This document shows positions 56,564 to 64,000 of a stretch of DNA of 64,000 nucleotides, in pieces. The stretch is from Utricularia gibba. Its lineage: Eukaryota > Streptophyta > Magnoliopsida > Lamiales > Lentibulariaceae. The notes beneath the pieces were generated by a model, which ran no database searches, was not told the origin of the DNA, and saw only the letters and a program-made list of their open reading frames with translations. Position 1 is the first letter of the stretch; every line of letters starts with the position of its first letter. The stretch spans positions 4,960,001 through 5,024,000 of the forward strand of contig NEEC01000004.1 in assembly GCA_002189035.1 (NCBI GenBank), read 5' to 3'. The position numbers were made by a program, and so were the translations under genes.

Positions 56564-56851
56564 CTAGCTCCGTCTTCCTGTGGTGGTTGATTAAGTTGGT
56601 TCTTCTGATGGTAGGCAGAAGAAATCCGTCGACATTGCCGTTGAATTCCGCCGAACCCCACTTCATTAAAAACATGAATAAATTATTCCGGCTATAGGGA
56701 ACCACCGCCCATCTTGACCATCGGAAAAAACTGATGTACAGCAGTCTACAGAAACTTGAAAGACGTCTGGTTTAGTGGATTTTCAACGAGAAAGCCTTTG
56801 TTTCAGATCATCCTAAGAAACTGATCTTGAAAACAGAACAGCCCACTACAT

Positions 56852-57287
56852 TCAAGAACTGGTAAATTTTGTAACGGCCTTGGTTCCCTCTGAAACAGCG
56901 TGCTTCGCCAATTCCCCAGGAAGAACAAGTCTTACAGCAGTTTGGATCTCGCGGGAGGTAATGGTCGGTTTCTTGTTATACCGCGCCAATCGCGATGCTT
57001 CTTGCGCCAATTTCTCGAAAATATCGTTGATAAAGCTGTTCATAATCCCCATCGCCTTGCTCGATATGCCAATATCAGGGTGGACCTGCTTCAAAACCTT
57101 GAAGATGTAGATCTTGTAAGTCTCCGATGCCTTCTTCGCGCGCTTCTTCTTCTTATCCGCGGCGGAGGCGGCGGAGACGTCCTTTGGAAGCTTCTTTCCT
57201 GCCGCTTTCACCTTCTTCTCCGCCGGAGCCTTTTCCGCGGCTGTAGATTTCTCCCCCGGCGGGCTTTTTCTCTGCCTTGGGCGCCAT
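56852..57287 (-). CDS. Histone H2B, one extra base near the start
   Basis: This intronless gene codes for the H2B fold: [80 protein letters not shown]. The N-terminal tail begins [11 protein letters not shown] at 57,287 and is rich in Lys, Ala and Pro, but the frame is broken by the run of five C at 57,253-57,257 (five G on the coding strand). With four, the tail continues [20 protein letters not shown] into the known frame and the protein has 144 residues. The gene ends tail to tail with the NAC gene, 288 bases apart. Confidence 0.92.
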
Positions 57288-57335
57288 CTGAATCAACGGA
57301 ATAATGCGTTCACAACAGCCAATCGAGAAGGCTTC

Positions 57336-57343
57336 TATTTATA
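57336..57343 (-). promoter_or_regulatory. TATA box of histone H2B
   Basis: The minus strand reads TATAAATA, about 50 bases upstream of the start codon; a CCAAT sequence lies on the same strand at about 57,364-57,368. Confidence 0.75.
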
Positions 57344-57382
57344 AGAAAGATCAGTGAGTTTTGATTGGCTGGAATCGACTCA

Positions 57383-57390
57383 CGCGGATC
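57383..57390. promoter_or_regulatory. Plant histone octamer (CGCGGATC)
   Basis: CGCGGATC is the octamer of plant histone promoters linked to S-phase expression. It lies about 40 bases upstream of the H2B TATA box. Confidence 0.75.
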
Positions 57391-57399
57391 CTCACATCA

Positions 57400-60300
57400 A
57401 GCTTATCACTGCCGTTGAGATGGACGGTGCAGATTGGTTAGAAATTTAATAGGATTTTATTCACGGAAAATATTCTAAAAAAAAATTCTTTGACAAAATA
57501 AGCAAAAATGGGCTATTTCACCTTTTTATTTTAAATCGTGATACTTATAACATTTATTAAATAACAAATAACCCATGTGAAAAAAAGAGATTTTTTCAGT
57601 CAATTTAAGATTTATTAGCAATTGGCTCACAAAAACAAATTTTGAAAATTGATTTTAGGTTCCATTTTTAATATTATTTATACTTTACACTTTGATTGAT
57701 TACGAAATATTAATTTTTTTTATTAAAAATTAATTATATATTCTGATTAAAATTTTTTGGTAGCCTATTTAATCTCGCCAAATTAGTAAACCGCGATAAT
57801 GAGCCAACTCTGAGGCCCAAATCAATCTCAGCCCAATGTTTTTATTGAGCGAGCCCACTATCCAGTCCCCCACCGTACTCAAAAAAAAAAAGGACCAATG
57901 TTTTTTTTTTTTTTTTTTACTAAGGAAGTAGGTGGCAGAAATGGTTTACCCCAACAACTCCGAGATCGGCGTTGGACTTCGGCACCTCACCAACTTCTCT
58001 CACCGATCCCGCCGGCGGCGGAACCACCCACCGGCGACGGAGGTGGGTTGAAACTTGAAAGTTGAAAGCAGTGGCGTGTACGGACAAAAAATGATGATTT
58101 TTTTAATAGTAGACCAAACAAAGTAAACCATACATTTTTTTAATTGCTAGGGTATCTGACACGCAATTTGATTAAATCAATATTTTATGATCATATATTA
58201 ATTCAAGATTAGATTTGAAGAAATTCGAATTTAAGGACAAATTAAATAATATATTTACTTATTAAATATTTTTAAATTATTATAAAAATGGATTAAACTC
58301 ATTTTTTTAAAACAGGGGATCGAAGTGGTTGATTCAGGATTGAATAATGGAATCGGAATCACATTTGGTAAATGGAATCTGGACTCGAGTAGGGAAGACC
58401 ATGTGGGAGTTTTCTACCTACGAACTGAAATAGCTTGCAGTCCGTGGTGTCTTTTTCGAGCTGACGTGTAATTCAGGCTCGGGAGATCGGGGTGCAGCTT
58501 CGGGTATCCGACGTCGTTTCTCTTTTCCTACGTTTTTCATTTTTCTTTATGAAAAACAAATGAGATAACATTAGTAATTACTAGCTACTAGACTAGAGGA
58601 TAAGTTAAGAAAATGACAATCAAGAATAATGAAAATGATATTTTTATAGTCTATTTGATATAGTTTCTTGAGAAGGGCTTCTAAAGAAATCGTAATTTTC
58701 TTAATTTTTAGAAAATAAGAATTATTTTTAAATGTCAATTTTTTCAAAACATAAATAATTTTATAAAAACATTTCATTCAAAAGGAATTTTTCAAAAATA
58801 GAAGATATTCCAATAAGGGACTTAGATCCATTCAAAATTGGGAATTTGTAACCTTTTTTTAGGAACAATTGTTAATTGTGTGTTTTAAAAGTGGTTTTGA
58901 TAGAAATAAATTCTATTTTTTAAAAAATAAAAATCTAAAGCTACTTTTTATTTTTAATAAATCACATAACCCAACTTACATTTTAATAGTAACAATTTTT
59001 TTGAAAAAAAGAAACCAAAATCTTAATATTAGCAAAAAAAACCGTTGGAAATGCCACGTGTATGGAAACTGTGGTCGCCTAAAACCGGCGGCAAGCTCCA
59101 GCTTCTCTTAATCATCATTATCATCCTCGTAAGTGTTGATAATGCAATGCGATTTCTTTTCCCACGTTTTTGTCTGAAGAGGAGTTATTCTGTGTCGTTA
59201 ATGGGACAATTTGCCAAGTGATGGTTTAATGTAAAGTTAAAGCCCTAAACTCTAAATCCTAAACTTTAAATCTTAAAAACCCTAAACCCTAAACTTTCTC
59301 TTTTTTCTGTTCTTCTTACTTGAAAACTTTTCATTCTTCTTAATCTTATGGATTCAGGGTTTAGGGTTTCCTTGAATTTATTTATGATTTCAAATAAGGT
59401 AAAGCTTTGTTTGACTATATTTTTTCAAAAAATAAGTTATAGTAAAATATAATTTGATTTTCTGTAATTTTTTAAAATATGAACTATTTCTATATTTTTA
59501 TTCTTTTTGGAACAGAAAGTTAGTTACAAATTATTTTTAAAGTATTTTATTAAAAGTACATACGATATATCCAACATACATACCCTACGCATGTGCCATC
59601 AAGTGTCATACATCACCGTTGCAATCGCACCCTCAATAATTCTCCCCCTCACCTCATTGCTTCCGTCACCCATCCAATATTCTAAAATTGGTTGGAATCT
59701 AATTTACTTTTTTTTTGAAAAAAAAAGTTTTTAATCAGTAATTTTTTTCATTTTTAAAAATAAATAACTAGATATATCTAATTATCGTTACAAAAATAAT
59801 TTCATTTATATCAAAATTATCTTCGAATCTACATCCGATAGGGATTAACATTACTACAAGTAAGTTAATACTTACTTTTAATTTTTAAAAAATAAAAATG
59901 GATTTTAAAAATTTTCAAATTTTCTCAATTTTTATTTTTCGAAAAATAAAATTAAAATCAGGTGGTTATTGGGCTCATGGGTCTCGCGAATATCTGAAAT
60001 GATACTAACCGATATAAAGGTAGGTCGAAAACGAGATTGAAATAAATTAATAAATAAATATCTTGGATATTGACGTCATGGGCCTTTTCGCATGCCCAAC
60101 GGGTACACCACTTTCATTCCGCGGAGGCTCGGGTGCCGGCGGCGTTTATTATTGGTCGGAGCCTGCAGGCTCGGAGAAGGTCGCCGTCAATCACATGTAG
60201 TAAAAAACAAACAACATATCCCGCGACGGGCCGACCCGAGCCAGTTGCCGCGGCGTCCATTCTCCGAATATCTTCTTGGACAGATTTTTTTGAAATATCT

Positions 60301-60480
60301 GATTATTTTGGGTAATTTTAAAACATTTTTTGATAAGGAGCGTGGGGGCGGTTAAGGACTGAAGGGGGTGGTGTCATTTTTTATTTACCATTTTGAGGAT
60401 TAGCGAAAAATTAAAAAAAAATAAAAATAAAAGATGGTGAGTGGGGCCCGGGGAAACGCCGTATCTACCAGCAAGTAGTG
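57400..60480. other. AT-rich intergenic region between H2B and GOGAT
   Basis: No recognised gene is present. A run of 18 or so T lies near 57,901. A 36-codon ATG frame at 57,940-58,050 (MVYPNNSEIGVGLRHLTNFS...) in a GC-rich patch has no known family. 58,560-59,060 and 59,440-59,960 are AT-rich without features. 60,070-60,280 is GC-rich but has no recognisable protein. Confidence 0.45.
59277..59369. repeat. Short interstitial telomere-like repeats, inverted pair
   Basis: AAACCCTAAACCCTAAAC at 59,277-59,294 and the reverse form AGGGTTTAGGGTTT at 59,356-59,369. Degenerate AACCCTA-like units lie just to the left (59,240-59,275). Confidence 0.7.
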
Positions 60481-60505
60481 GGTGACGTGGTGTCCCGTGC
60501 TCGGC

Positions 60506-60513
60506 TATAAATT
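60506..60513 (+). promoter_or_regulatory. TATA box of the NADH-GOGAT gene
   Basis: TATAAATT at 60,506, with a TGACGTGG element (bZIP-type ACGT core) at 60,482-60,489 just upstream. The predicted start of transcription at about 60,540 leaves a leader of about 260 bases. Confidence 0.6.
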
Positions 60514-60798
60514 CCACGGTTCGCGTTCTCGACCGCATTCGACGCAGCTACCACTCCGCCGTTTGACATTTTTCGGCAGCTTCTTCGTGTTGTTTGTTTC
60601 GCTCATTTGGTTCTCGGACGGTCTGTTTTTCACGGCGCCGTGGAGAATAGGATACTGTTGTATCAGATCCTTCTTCTGGATTCGTTTTTGCCGCTGGGTT
60701 TTATTGGCGTAATCGATTTGGTAGATCTGGATTCCTGAAGATTGTTGTTAGCGAGCGAATCGGGGAAGGTTAACGATTTGGATTTTGTTCGGTGGGGG

Positions 60799-64000
<3,202 letters not shown>

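Noticed and set aside
60070-60355. Open frames upstream of NADH-GOGAT
   Set aside because: Two overlapping frames in a GC-rich patch before the TATA box, without family match.

Overview
This window is nuclear DNA from a dicot-like flowering plant. The evidence is spliced genes with GT-AG introns, AT-rich intergenic DNA, a Ty1-copia retrotransposon and smaller LTR elements, a cytosolic-type tRNA-Asn, a plant histone H2B with the plant histone octamer in its promoter, and plant-only families (KCS, NAC, GRAS, ZF-HD, HD-Zip, NADH-GOGAT). The species cannot be named from the sequence alone.

Positions 1 to about 38,000 hold a decaying tandem array of 3-ketoacyl-CoA synthase (KCS) genes, all on the minus strand. 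KCS is the condensing enzyme of very-long-chain fatty acid elongation in the ER, which feeds wax, suberin and sphingolipid synthesis. Seven copies are visible. A is cut by the window edge. B, D and G are intact 493-codon single-exon genes. C has one base missing near its start codon. E has lost its N-terminal half and promoter. F is split by a retroelement insertion and has a one-base deletion at the catalytic Cys codon. The spacers repeat the same blocks, and one spacer set (about 14.4-17.0 kb) has no KCS gene, so another copy was probably lost. A degraded copia element sits at 9.3-14.4 kb, and an array of miniature LTR elements (TRIM-like) fused to a copia gag fragment sits inside copy F.

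At 34-35.7 kb and again at 42-44.3 kb a diverging pair of genes is duplicated: an unrecognised minus-strand protein and a plus-strand HD-Zip I homeobox gene. Relics of the flanks of this pair also lie beside other KCS copies, so the original repeat unit probably held three genes: unknown protein, HD-Zip and KCS.

From about 45 kb to the end the region is ordinary single-copy DNA: a short bZIP/G-box factor (+), a HAM-type GRAS regulator with a miR171 site (-), mitochondrial ribosomal protein L6 (-), a zinc-finger homeodomain protein (+), tRNA-Asn (+), a NAC factor (+), histone H2B (-) and the first quarter of plastid NADH-dependent glutamate synthase (+, runs off the right edge). ZF-HD, NAC and H2B each carry a single-base frame break in a C or G run within an otherwise conserved protein, which looks more like a sequence error than gene death.
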